A stretch of 64,000 bases of DNA, taken from NCBI GenBank assembly GCA_950022655.1, contig OX465589.1, forward strand, positions 28,869,970 through 28,933,969, read 5' to 3'. Position numbers and translations under genes: made by a program. Positions 1-9,411 of the stretch are shown in pieces. The notes below the pieces were generated by a model. It did not search any database and was not told the DNA's origin. It worked only from the letters and a program-made list of their open reading frames with translations. The stretch's first letter is position 1, and each line of letters starts with the position of its first letter. The stretch comes from Alentia gelatinosa (taxonomy: Eukaryota > Annelida > Polychaeta > Phyllodocida > Polynoidae).

Positions 1-9
1 CCTTCGGGT

Positions 10-1823
10 GTGGCACCAGGTACACACGCTTCCAACAATCGCTTGGGCGGCCCGACACCTACTAAGATGTTGTTGGAATCGACAAGCCACGATTCTGTCC
101 TTCTCAGTGGCTACAGAACTGATATCCGGTCTATAGGGACCTTCAAACCCGGTGAAAACCCTACAGGTGGGCTTACGGCTTTGGTGCCCGACAATCCTGC
201 ACTTACCGGTGTAGCATCTAACCCTGCCGTAAGTCAATTTTCAACACCCCAGTCAAATTTCGGTGCTGTTCAGAGACAAGAGTCGACTTTTCGGGCAAGA
301 CAGCTGTTTGGGGATTCTTCAGATTATGATGATTCTACACGTGACAGTAATAGAGCATTGTTGAGTGGTATTAAGGATCTTATTGGAGACACTGAGTCAG
401 CTTCTGGCTCTATTTCCGATACAGATAATCTTCGAGACGTTTTGGAAACAGACTTGCCTAGTGGGACAGTCCCCCGGACTGATCAGCTGGCTGGTGGTGG
501 TAACATTCAACCTGATAATTCTGCCTTAATCCAACGATTACCCAACATGAATGCTCAACAAGGTCATGGTAATCAGGGCGCCCAGGGCCCTGCTGTTCAA
601 GATGGCCAGGCACCAAGACCTCATATACCTCATATTAAAATACCTCAGTTCTCAGGACTCAGCAGTGAGCGTGTTGACATTTTCTTACATGACATGCACA
701 GTGTTAGTAATATCTGTAACTGGCCAGATGCACAGAAGGTGGCTATGACAGTACATGGCCTGAAGGGAGCTGCTGCTGACTGGTTACGCGCCCTCCCAGA
801 CAACAGAAAAGACACATACGATCATCTAAAAGCTGCTTTATTGGAATTATTTGGTGACAGTCGTCCTTTGTGGCAGAGACATAAAGAGTTCTTTGCCCTG
901 AAACAAAGCCCAGGACAGTCAGTGCTTGATTTTGCTGGCAAGTTGCGGCAAGAGCAGGCATGTACAGGCGGTGATGATGGTGCACTACTTGCAGTCTTTA
1001 TAGCAGGTATTGACGCCGTCCTCGCACATAATTTGGCTGTGATCAATCCAGGTAACTTCCAAGAAGCTGTGAACGCTGCTGCCAGGTTGAGCTCTATCTC
1101 ATCTGTGGCTTCGTCTACAGCACCGCGTCGGTGGCACGAAGCCTCCATTATGTTTCTACAAACAGGTCTCGTTCAGTCTCACCTGTCTCTCCCTCCCCGG
1201 ATCCCATTGTTGCTAAGCTGTGTGACAAAGTCAATGTGGTGCTGTCTATGCTGTCTACAAGACCCCCGATGTCAAGACCCCGTGAGGCATCTCCGATGAG
1301 CCGCCCCTACCAACAAGACCGTCCCTCCCACGACTTCTACCTTTCTGGTGACAACCGTGATCGTCGTCATGATGATCGCGATCGGTGGCCTGGTGGCTAT
1401 CGGTCAGAACAACGTCCGTGGACACCGCCCCCTACATCTGGTGGACGTTCCTACTCGGCTCCAACAAATGGAGGCCGTCTCTTTGACTCTCCTTCCAGGC
1501 GCGCAGGTGGGCAGTCCCGAAGTCCGTCGCCAGGTAATCGCCGGTACCAGTCTCCGAATGGGTACCGTGAGGCAGACAAGAGTAAGTACTGCTTGTTGCA
1601 CAACCAGTGTGGACATGTGACTGAGGAATGTAGGTGGATACATAAGCGTATTGATGAGTTTAACCATGTTAGAATTGACAAATCATGTAACAAATACTAT
1701 CCTGCACGTAGATTGTCCTTTGATAATGGTAATAATCGTCAGGGAAACGCACGAAGGGGTCCGCTTGCTCAGCTGAGCCGAAATTATTTCCCGCGAGTGG
1801 GCCCAGTAAAGATTCAAATGTAA
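10..1823 (+). pseudogene. gag: gag polyprotein of Env-type Gypsy element, copy A1, frameshifted
   Basis: Structural capsid/nucleocapsid protein. The N-terminal third is low-complexity and rich in Ser, Asp and Pro. A retrotransposon-gag capsid region follows (about residues 205-350 of the first reading frame, with PHIKIPQFSG and the DFAGKLRQEQ helix). The 3' part, in another frame, is Arg/Ser/Pro rich and ends with a knuckle of pattern C-x2-H-x4-H-x4-C (CLLHNQCGHVTEEC), not the usual CCHC. Copy A2 reads through the same region in one frame, so a small deletion near 1125 explains the break between 10-1299 and 1131-1823. The gene enters from outside the window. Identity to A2 is very high at the nucleotide level by eye. 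Confidence 0.85.
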
Positions 1824-1826
1824 GGT

Positions 1827-2050
1827 CTGATCCGATATATGTACCTTTTGAGTTCAAAAATGTTAATGCTTTAGTTGATACTGCTGCTAGTGATTGTTTT
1901 ATCTCTCTAGAAAAGCTTAAAGACATACCTGATATTTGTATTATACATCGTGATACTTCGTGTGACTCTCCAGTGGTTTTGCCAGACTGTGTGTCTGATA
2001 GGGGATGGTGCCTAGATGCTGACGTGTGCTTCCGTCTACCGGCTGGTTAG
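1827..2050 (+). pseudogene. aspartic protease stub (retropepsin), truncated
   Basis: Just after gag, in another frame, the sequence encodes the start of a retropepsin. The catalytic triad position reads D-T-A-A-S rather than D-T-G-A-S. Similarity to copy A2 stops at about 1990, and the frame then reaches TAG at 2048-2050. The flap and second half are absent, so this is a remnant of the protease/pol segment left by a deletion or rearrangement. The unusual residue at the Gly position is shared in spirit by A2 (D-T-S-A-S), so it is a family trait rather than simple decay. Confidence 0.6.
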
Positions 2051-3106
2051 ACGCATCCCTTTTATGGACATTTGCACTACCAGTTCCTGTTTTTGTCAGG
2101 ACCAGGGCGTACTTCCACCCAGCAACGCGACGCCATTTTGAATGTGGTGGCGTTGCGATATCCGCCTGGTTAAGATAATTAGCATACACGAATTCTTGGA
2201 GTTGGTTGTTACTTGTACAATCCCCCTCCGCCTCCTTGTTTGGAGAGGCGAGTCGCATGGGTTTCCCCTCACCCGCCTGCTCGCCCATGCGCTGTTCATG
2301 ACGCTGGTGCACATGATTGGAAATTGTACCCTCTCCCTCACACCCTCCCTCCCAGTCGCCTTGTGCGGTGTGGAGTGTATTTCAGTTGGCTACGGCTACT
2401 CTGTTCCCTTACTGGATGATATTTTTGAATAGGCTAATTTTGCCCCTGTGTTTGACCGTATTCGTATAGTCAGTTGGTTTGAATATCGGGTTTGGAAATT
2501 TCCCAACCTCCCCCATGGGGTGCGTATCAGAGTTAGCTACCACCTAGTCCCTCCCTATAGGTTTTCTAATTATGGTAATGTTGCTCAGAGTTCGATATAA
2601 CTGCTCACACGCACCTCTGAGGTAGCTATTCACTGATGATGTTTCTGAGGCGGTAGCACGCTTACTTTCGGAGATACGGCGGATTTCAATTTCATATGGG
2701 ATTCTCTGTGTTAAGACTGCTCTGACTGACTTTGCTGTTTGGAGTGGGCTTTACATGGACTCATAATGGAGCGTAACCCCCTACTAATGGACGAGTGGTT
2801 ACCCACAACTACTAAGGAACTTTTGGTCCATCTTATGGGTAGACTGACTTGGATACCTGCAGTGCCTATGTTACTTAGGTGCCCTGCTTGTGGATATTTT
2901 GTACGCTCTTTGGAAAACTGCTGCTGGTGGCTCTGCTTCAATGGGAACTGCACTATTGTGATTGGTGGTAAGCAAATGCCACCTGCTCGTCCTGACTCAT
3001 CTACTAGTGCTTATTCTGACTCAGTGGCGTCATCCTCATCTTTTTTAACTAGACTCGTGGTCGTGACTGCTTGTGACTCAGTGAGCTGATTGTTCCTGTA
3101 TTAACT
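2051..3106 (+). other. degenerate accessory region of element A1, no identified gene
   Basis: This stretch lies between the protease stub and the small gene at 3107. Short open segments occur in two plus frames (about 2060-2155 and 2213-2419 in one; 2420-2590 and 2739-3089 in the next), each ended by stops. This looks like a frameshifted, decayed coding region. No RT, RNase H or integrase motif is visible in any frame. The copy A2 equivalent lies beyond the window, so it cannot be compared here. Confidence 0.35.
2739..3089 (+). CDS. unidentified 116-residue ORF with a Cys-rich ribbon-like patch
   Basis: I do not recognise this protein. Residues about 40-75 contain C-x2-C (CPAC) followed by CC, C and C within 20 residues, compatible with a zinc ribbon but with no clear second pair spacing. 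The C-terminal half is Ser-rich. It sits 18 bp upstream of the small conserved gene at 3107 in the same orientation. No second copy exists in the window, so there is no conservation test. It may be the 3' end of a longer accessory protein in the same frame upstream, where stops now occur. Confidence 0.25.
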   Translation: MEWALHGLIMERNPLLMDEWLPTTTKELLVHLMGRLTWIPAVPMLLRCPACGYFVRSLENCCWWLCFNGNCTIVIGGKQMPPARPDSSTSAYSDSVASSSSFLTRLVVVTACDSVS

Positions 3107-3313
3107 ATGGGGTCATGTTTTGGTTGTTATAGACGGCCTACCTTTGCTATGACACCTATAGTGATGCCACCCACTGTCAATTTTGCTAGGGAACCACGGA
3201 GCATATCTAGGCGTAAACCTGCTAAGGGAACATACATTCGTCCCTGTGACATTGGTGAGGGTCCTACATCAGATTTAGATAGAGTATTGATTACTCACCG
3301 GAATCGCTTGTAA
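3107..3313 (+). CDS. small conserved basic protein (68 aa) of Env-type element
   Basis: Unknown function. The protein starts MGSCFGC and ends in a conserved basic stretch (ISRRKPAKGTYIRPCDIGEG). A second copy at 55104-55310 (minus strand) aligns end to end without gaps, and nearly all of the C-terminal half is identical, so the ORF is protein-coding and under constraint. The N-terminal M-G-S-C-x-G-C resembles an acylation-type N-terminus (Gly2 with nearby Cys), but that is inference. Its stop codon (ending at 3313) abuts the stop of the opposite-strand gene at 3314, making a tail-to-tail pair. Confidence 0.6.
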   Translation: MGSCFGCYRRPTFAMTPIVMPPTVNFAREPRSISRRKPAKGTYIRPCDIGEGPTSDLDRVLITHRNRL

Positions 3314-3906
3314 CTATTCGTCACTGGATACCTCCATCATAGCGTTTAGGAGTCTCATCAGTCTCTGTCTCCAGTGCTACCCTCGGTGATGGCTGGAGGA
3401 CGGTAGGGAGCACATACTCTCGTAGGCCAGCCACCAAACCCGCGTAGGGTGCATACGCCCCGTCTGCCCGCCCTCCGTGGAGCAGCTCCCGCTGACGTCG
3501 AGGCCCTCGGACTAGTCGGGTCCCGGGGTCCGGCCCGCTGGTGGGTGCCCGCAGCCTCAGAAGCCCGGCAACCCCCTCGGCCCTGTGGGGGTAGAGTCCC
3601 TGCCTCCGGGGCACGTGCTGGAGTCGGCCTCTGAGTGGTGGGTATTCCTGGCAGGTGTAGGGTCGGGACGTTGTGCAGGTGCTCGTCTCCAGCCAGGCCA
3701 CTTACTAAGGCCGTCTGGACCGTATGCTGCAGATCCATGATGTCCGTAGTGTGACTATCGGCCGTATATATCAGGGCCGTACTCCATCGCTCATTGATCC
3801 GGTCGGATATGAACTGGACATACACCCTCCCAGGCGTCAACCTCTCATTGCTGATGAATACCGCCCCCTGACAGTTAGCGATAAAGAAATCGATTGTATT
3901 GGCCAT
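3314..3906 (-). pseudogene. antisense gene of Env-type element, copy A1, frameshifted
   Basis: The gene runs opposite to gag, pol and env. The N-terminal block (from 3906) has a conserved pattern: aromatic/hydrophobic residues, N-C-Q-G-A, N-E-R-L, P-G-R-V-Y, R-I-N, W-S-T, T-T-[DE]-I, V-Q-T-A-L, S-G-L-A-G, then L-H-L-P-G. The homologous plus-strand gene at 54441-55109 shares all of these. The middle is Pro/Ala/Arg-rich and variable. The C-terminus (L-L-N-A-M-M-E, then an acidic end) lies in another frame, stop at 3314-3316, so A1 carries at least one frameshift near 3400-3450. I know of no family for it. Start chosen at the Met aligning with 54441. Confidence 0.55.
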
Positions 3907-5586
3907 TGTTATGAGTGGTCTGCGCTGTTGTGCTGTGTGTGTTGCTGGTGGTGTGTGTGGTAGGTCGGTCAAAAGCGTTGTGACCTTCCCGCCAGTTGCC
4001 CGTGCTAAGACACTGCTGGTTAGTCATTAAGGGTTGACTCTTGATTTTGTATATGTCATTAGGCCCGGTGCTACTTTTATTGCCCCTGTATAGAACCGAC
4101 TAGGGTGACGTTCTCACGCCTCTCTCGGTGTGGAGCGTCGTGGACCGCATGGTGTACTGGGAAGAGTAATTTCTGGTTCAAAAGTTTGCCACAGATCATT
4201 GAAATCATTTTGAGTACGTCTCATATTTAAAAAAAAATTTCTGTTTGTCAAATATTCTGTGATTTATTTCTCTTTATAATAGCTTTCTGATGGTATTTTC
4301 ATTGAATATAGATGTTAACCTCATGATGCATGTTGAGAATCAACATATTCTTTATGAAGTGCTGTGTATCGTCTGTATAATATTATTCATAGTAATCGTA
4401 GATGCCCTTATAGCACATATCGTTGTTTAGGTATGGTGTGTGCAAGCGATAAGCGGTTGCCGAAGTTTTTCCAGTGTCATTTCATTAATTACATTTCCTC
4501 TCCCTGAAGCATTATCTAGGCTCTGGGAGCGTTTTTAAGCATTCTAGGGACATTTTTCGGTTTCCTATCCAAAATACACTCTAAGCTGGATTTGTTTTGG
4601 TCTGGAAAGCGCCAGCTGGCGTGCCCCGCGTGACCCCGTGACCCCTTGTGTATACCCTCCGATCAGCTGATACCCTGCTGGTTGGTGGGGGCCCTGACTG
4701 GGTGCTTGCGCCTGGGTCCACGCGCTCCACGTAGACTTGCCTTATTCTTAGTCCATAAATTTTATTTTTAGTTTCTTTGAATTTCATGGATTTGTTGCTT
4801 TATCAAGCCGTAATATATGTCGTCTAGGGTTTAATGCCTGTTCTTTGTCTACTGGGATTCTGAATCACTTCAACCTGGTTTTATGTCTTAGATATAGTTT
4901 GTGTATAATATTCGGTTGTTTCTTACTGTATACGTACATTTCATTTGTGTTCTTTTTCTCTCTGGTCTCTAGCAAGTCCTGTAGCTGGTCTTGCCACATT
5001 TCATGTGTGAGTGATTTTTCTTTGAGTAATAGTTTTTCTGTTGATTAAGAAGTGCTTCGGTCATTGGTTTATTCTAAAACAATGATTTTGACACGCTGTC
5101 TTGTCAGCATGCTACGATTCTTGCTGCGTGGCTGCATTGGTTTTCGGTGGAATTTCTGTAGTGTGGATATTCACTGCTACTTATTCTAACACAATGACCT
5201 TGAGGCTCAATACATTTGAGTTGTTGCTTTAAGTTCGGGTATAGTTTTCCCTGATCCTCAACTGGACGTGGGATTTTTAATTGCATTGAGGTCCGGTTAA
5301 TTAGGATTTCATATGGCTGCATGCTGGTTCTTTTAATTCTTTTTGGTTCTGAATTAATGGGTCTTATGATATAAGGCTCATTGCTCCTTGTGTTTCACTC
5401 TGACTAGTTTGGACACACATTGGTGCTGTTTGGTTATTTTTGAGATTCCTGGTTTTTGATATTCTTCTTAAAATTTTGAAGGTTCTTTTGGATGCCATAG
5501 TGCATGACGACCACAGTTGTGGCGTGTTCGAGGAACTTTGTGGGAAGTATCAATGAGACACTTCTGTCTGAGTAATTGAATTCATT
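3907..5586. other. non-coding interval between antisense gene and env
   Basis: No ORF with recognisable content in either direction. About 3960-4119 is still shared, inverted, with 54241-54440, so it belongs to the antisense-gene unit and may hold its promoter or 5' UTR. The remainder is AT-rich with short poly-A/T runs. It would serve as the env leader if env is expressed from a spliced mRNA, which I cannot show. Confidence 0.5.
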
Positions 5587-8255
5587 ATGGCTTTTATACG
5601 TGTTCCTCTTTTGTTCTATGTGTTCTCCTCTACGCTTATTTCGGGTTTTTCTACTATCATGGCTACTCCCGAAACTCTTCGTGTTCCTAGTAGAGAAAAG
5701 TATGGTGTTGTCTTTAAACCTGGATGCCTTATCTCTACAGCGGACACGAGTCATGTAGTTCAGGCCTTTAGGGTTCATATCCCTAAGGACACTAAGGTCA
5801 ATCCCTTGATGGCCACTATACACCTTTGTAATGAAAGAGCTCGTCGATACGACAATCCTTGACAAAGTAAGCCACTCCATTTGGCCTGTCAGCGAGTTGA
5901 AGCTGTGGATGTGTGGCTAGATAGTATTCTTGAGTTGTACGCCCAACGTTTCTTTGAGGAACGGGCACGTCTCATGGATATGGTTAAACCCCTGAGGAAT
6001 GTCTCTTTAGACTATTCCGAGTTGCATAGTCGAGTTACTCGTGGAGGTATTCCTGTTCTCAATCTGATTGGTGAGCTTTCGTATCATTTGTTTGGTACAG
6101 CTCACGTGGATGACGTAGATATGAACACCAAACGGTTGGATGTCCATGCTGATATGATGACTGAACTTAGTAGTATTCAGCGTGGCTTAATGACTCGGTT
6201 GGAACAACAGTTTCTGCTATTGATGATACTTTTGAAGGCATGAGGGGTTTTCTTGATCAAATGCTCCATCAGTTCAGTAATGCCTCTGCTATTTTTAGAG
6301 GAGAAATTGAGGGCGTCCAAGTGTTTCAGTCTCTACTGGCTGTGACCATGCGTGCTAAAATGGGTAGGGCTCTGCACTATGTGGAACTTCTTCGTGTCCT
6401 TGACTCATACGCCACTGAATTGCATCTCACCTGTTGAGGTCACCTGTCTCCTAAGATCTTCACCTCTAGTGTGTTGGGTCGTGCTGTTCAGGTGGCTAAT
6501 CGATATTTGAAATGATCATATCGACGCTTTGCGGTTGCATTTGAGGCTACGACGTTCTATTACGAGAATGATCGGCCCACGTGCTTCCGTGAATAGTCAA
6601 CATTCGTTTTCCGTGGTGTCTGAGGAACACTTGTTCCGGGTGTATCGAGTCGTATCATTCCCAGTTCCAGTGCATGTTAACGACGCTGATGGTCCTGATG
6701 CTGTTCAGATACGTGGTCTTCCTAGTGAAGTGGCAGTTTCGATTAGTCAGTCTTACTATTTTCCTATGGTAGACGTTAATTGGGCTGCATGTTATGGCGA
6801 TACAGTGACGCTTTGCCCGGATGTGCCGTACATGAAAAGACTCACTGAGTCTTCCTGTGTCGCAGCTTTGCTGCGTGATGACGCGTCGGCCATCGCAGGG
6901 TTCTGTGATAGGGATTACCTGATCCACCCAAAGTTTCCAGAATTGGCTGTCTATCTAGAGGACGGTTTCATCCTTCTTACAAGTGCCGAAACTATTGGGC
7001 AATTGATCTGTGGCAGTCGTCCCCCTCTTGCCCAGATCATCAACTATTATGCTGTCGTGCGTATCCCGTGCGATTGTGCGTTCCAAACGGCCAGGGCTTG
7101 GATACCCTATTCTTTGAAAGCGTGTAGACGAAGGGAACAGTCGAGTGTAATTCGGTACCCCTCGAATGATTTGCTCAAACTGAGCCTCGACGTGCATGTC
7201 TGGTCCAGAACTTTATTGGACGATAGCCAGCTAGAGGTGGTCATGGATCCGATTCCAGCGGATCTCCGTCAGCTTTTGGACGAAACGTTTGAAGGTCGGC
7301 CTGCACGGTTCGACACGAGTGATCTCCGCAAACGTCTGGAGGACAGTTCTGCTAAATTAGCATTTGAGGAACTGGCTCTTAAGGTGGAACGCTCTTTTGG
7401 CATCCCATGGGCCACTATCGGTCTGGTAATCCTAATCATTCTTGCTATCTGTTTGGGATGCACGGCATTGTGCTATCTGCGGCGTGTTGTTTTTGGGATG
7501 ACCGCTGCGCAGATAGTGACCCATGCGGCGGCTGTGGCTATTGATTATGTACCAACTTGTCCGCCTCCGGTTGTCTGTGAATCTGCTGCTGCTAAGGATT
7601 CGGCCGTTTCCGTTGTCATCTTAATATTAATTGCATTGGTCGTCTTCTTTGTGGTAAAGTGGCGTCGTTCCAGTAAGACTATCACTACTGACGGGCTGTA
7701 TATTGAGATCGCAGCCCCAGATATAATGGAGACTGTCTTTCTTGGGGAAACCCTACTCCCGTATGATCAGATCTATACGGAGGGTGAGGCATTGATTCGT
7801 GACTGTGTGGTTCGTCAATTGTTCTTCCGTTCTCGGCTTACTATCCAGTGGGGTAGTAACCTATATGCCTCTGACCTGTCTCCAGGTAGGCCTGCTACGG
7901 CTCTGCCTTTGCCCTTGTCGTTGACGGTTTCCCATAAGTTGGCTCGCCAACTCCTGGGGACTGGCAAGCGCGCCACTATGTCTTATTTGCTGCGCTATTC
8001 AGCTGGAATAGTGCCTCCAGTTCCCAAGTCCTTCCCACGTCTAGTGGCACCGGTTGGACATGTATCGGTGCGGACGTCGCGGCAGAACGAGCATTGATCG
8101 GTATGGAACATGCTGCTGTTCGTTTGCATGAACGAGCTTCGGCACCGGTCTCATCTGCACCTGTTGTGGGTGGAGCTTCTGCTCCCCCCGCTCCAAGGAG
8201 GACTGGTGATTTGCCGCCGGTCCCCCTTCCACAAGTTTACGAACGACTATGCTAG
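5587..8255 (+). pseudogene. env: env: F-type (baculovirus F-like) fusion glycoprotein, multiply broken
   Basis: A membrane fusion glycoprotein in the position and style of errantivirus Env. It opens with a hydrophobic signal peptide. A basic R-x-x-R site at 6031-6042 is followed directly by a hydrophobic, Gly-containing segment with an L-F-G-T motif, the furin-site/fusion-peptide signature of the Baculo_F family. Downstream come a heptad-like helix region, a G-x-L-S-P motif and a long ectodomain with Cys pairs. A transmembrane segment lies at about 7411-7482 and, unusually, a second hydrophobic segment at about 7603-7665, followed by a long Pro-rich tail. Breaks: in-frame stops at 5860, 6435 and 6513, frameshifts near 6210, 6595 and 8060. 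The frame after 8060 runs to the TAG at 8253-8255. Family call is by motif and order, not by search. Confidence 0.75.
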
Positions 8256-8710
8256 AATTTGTTATCTATGAGTGCTTTCTGCTATGGTCCTCACTTTAAG
8301 AAGTGTTTCTGTTTTCGTTTGATTGGTTATTCTCATGTATCTACATGGGCAGATTATTATTAATCATATGGTTTTAGTGCATATGATTATGCGGTTCTAC
8401 TGTGCATAATGCGGCGTGTTCGTACTGCACGTTGTCATTGTTTCCTATAAAAGAAGTACTTGAAACTCTTGTCCTTGCAGCTTGACTGACAAGGCCATAA
8501 ACAAATTAGTGTGTGCCGTATTACATTGCATGCCCAGTGTGTTTTACCCTCTGTGTTTTATTTCCTGTTGGTTCCCAACCCGAGTATCGATTTTATAATA
8601 ATAATAAATTTATAAGAAACAAAGTAAAGAACTGAGGAACGATTGTTGAAGACAAGCTAGTTGATCTTTTTGTGATCAAATACTGTGTTTTCAAGCCAAA
8701 CCCGGAAGAG
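8256..8710. other. 3' untranslated stretch after env
   Basis: No ORF. AT-rich, with several AATAA-like signals (for example near 8600-8615). Nothing else recognised. Confidence 0.5.
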
Positions 8711-8916
8711 TGTGCTGCAACCAAAGTTAAGCACAAAGTATGTATATTTATAAAGATGAAAGGTTATTAAAATGTATTAAAATGTTGTTTTATTAAATGT
8801 TGAAAATAGGATGTAATACGTATAAGTATTGAAACATGACATATCACTAGTATATGTATGGTTTGATGTATAAGTACCAAGAAGAAGAAACTATGATAAC
8901 AAGTGTTTGTATTTGG
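8711..8916 (+). repeat. module X, first part (A1 copy, cut by PLE)
   Basis: Starts with TGTGCTG and a short inverted repeat TGTGCT/AGCACA, then AT-rich sequence with repeated ATTAAAATG. The same module stands directly before the family-A LTR at 47035 and 55311, preceded by three different upstream sequences. Here it is cut at 8916 by the PLE and resumes at 33547 and 45643. Confidence 0.75.
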
Positions 8917-8979
8917 AGTTTGGGAAAAACTATTCTATTCCTCTATTTGTCCGGGGACAAATTTTTGGAAAAATGAAAA
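8917..8979 (-). repeat. PLE inverted tail (5' copy of 3' region)
   Basis: This segment is the reverse complement of 33138-33201 with about one mismatch in 60 bp. Penelope-like insertions commonly begin with such an inverted tail. It fixes the left edge of the insertion at about 8917. Confidence 0.8.
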
Positions 8980-8983
8980 ATGA

Positions 8984-9188
8984 CAAACACATCATTAACC
9001 TAATGACACCTGACGAGAATTCTGTAACGATTCGAAACCACAAGCCTTACAGCCCAGGGGCAGAAACACAGTCGGAGGAACCAACACTCCGACTTGCAAG
9101 GATTTCACAATAAAATCTCTGCCCACCGCCCCCCGTTAATGACCGGTCCACCTCAGACCGAATGACCGCTCTGCCACACGACAGCGAG
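8984..9188 (+). repeat. PLE terminal direct repeat, left copy
   Basis: Matches 33342-33546 almost base for base over 205 bp. It contains a hammerhead-like core (9010-9037), a strong hairpin GTCGGAG/CTCCGAC near 9073-9095, an AATAAA signal near 9109 and a C-rich stretch. Confidence 0.85.
9010..9037 (+). ncRNA. candidate hammerhead ribozyme core in PLE repeat (left)
   Basis: CTGACGA is followed by a 5-bp stem II (9017-9021 with 9029-9033, 7-nt loop) and then GAAA, the invariant hammerhead catalytic order. One pair is T-G here and T-A in the right copy, so the stem is kept. Hammerheads are known in PLE terminal repeats. I could not place stems I and III or the UH cleavage site convincingly, so this is a candidate. 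Confidence 0.4.
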
Positions 9189-9411
9189 CACAAGCCGAAC
9201 CCCGCCGACCTCACTTGGGTCGCGAGGCACACGGCCAAAAGCGTCATTAGCAACCAATGAGAATGGACGACAGCATGCGCCATCGACCAATCAGAAGCGG
9301 GCAAAGGGAACAAAGAACTAGGGCGAAAACGTGCTGGGGAGATACTTGTGGTAGTGTGACCGATAGGTTAACTCCGCGTCTTCCCACATAGATTTTCTAA
9401 ATCACACCGGC
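9189..9411. other. PLE leader region
   Basis: Between the left repeat and the upstream ORF. GC-richer than its surroundings, no ORF on the plus strand. Likely 5' UTR of the PLE transcript. Confidence 0.4.

Noticed and set aside
743..1148. Minus-strand ORFs over gag (repeated at 59785-60271)
   Set aside because: They are shadows of the gag reading frame and occur in both copies only because the DNA is nearly identical.
4600..4790. GC-rich island considered as a host promoter
   Set aside because: Short, no TATA or ORF downstream in either direction, and it lies within the Env-type element.
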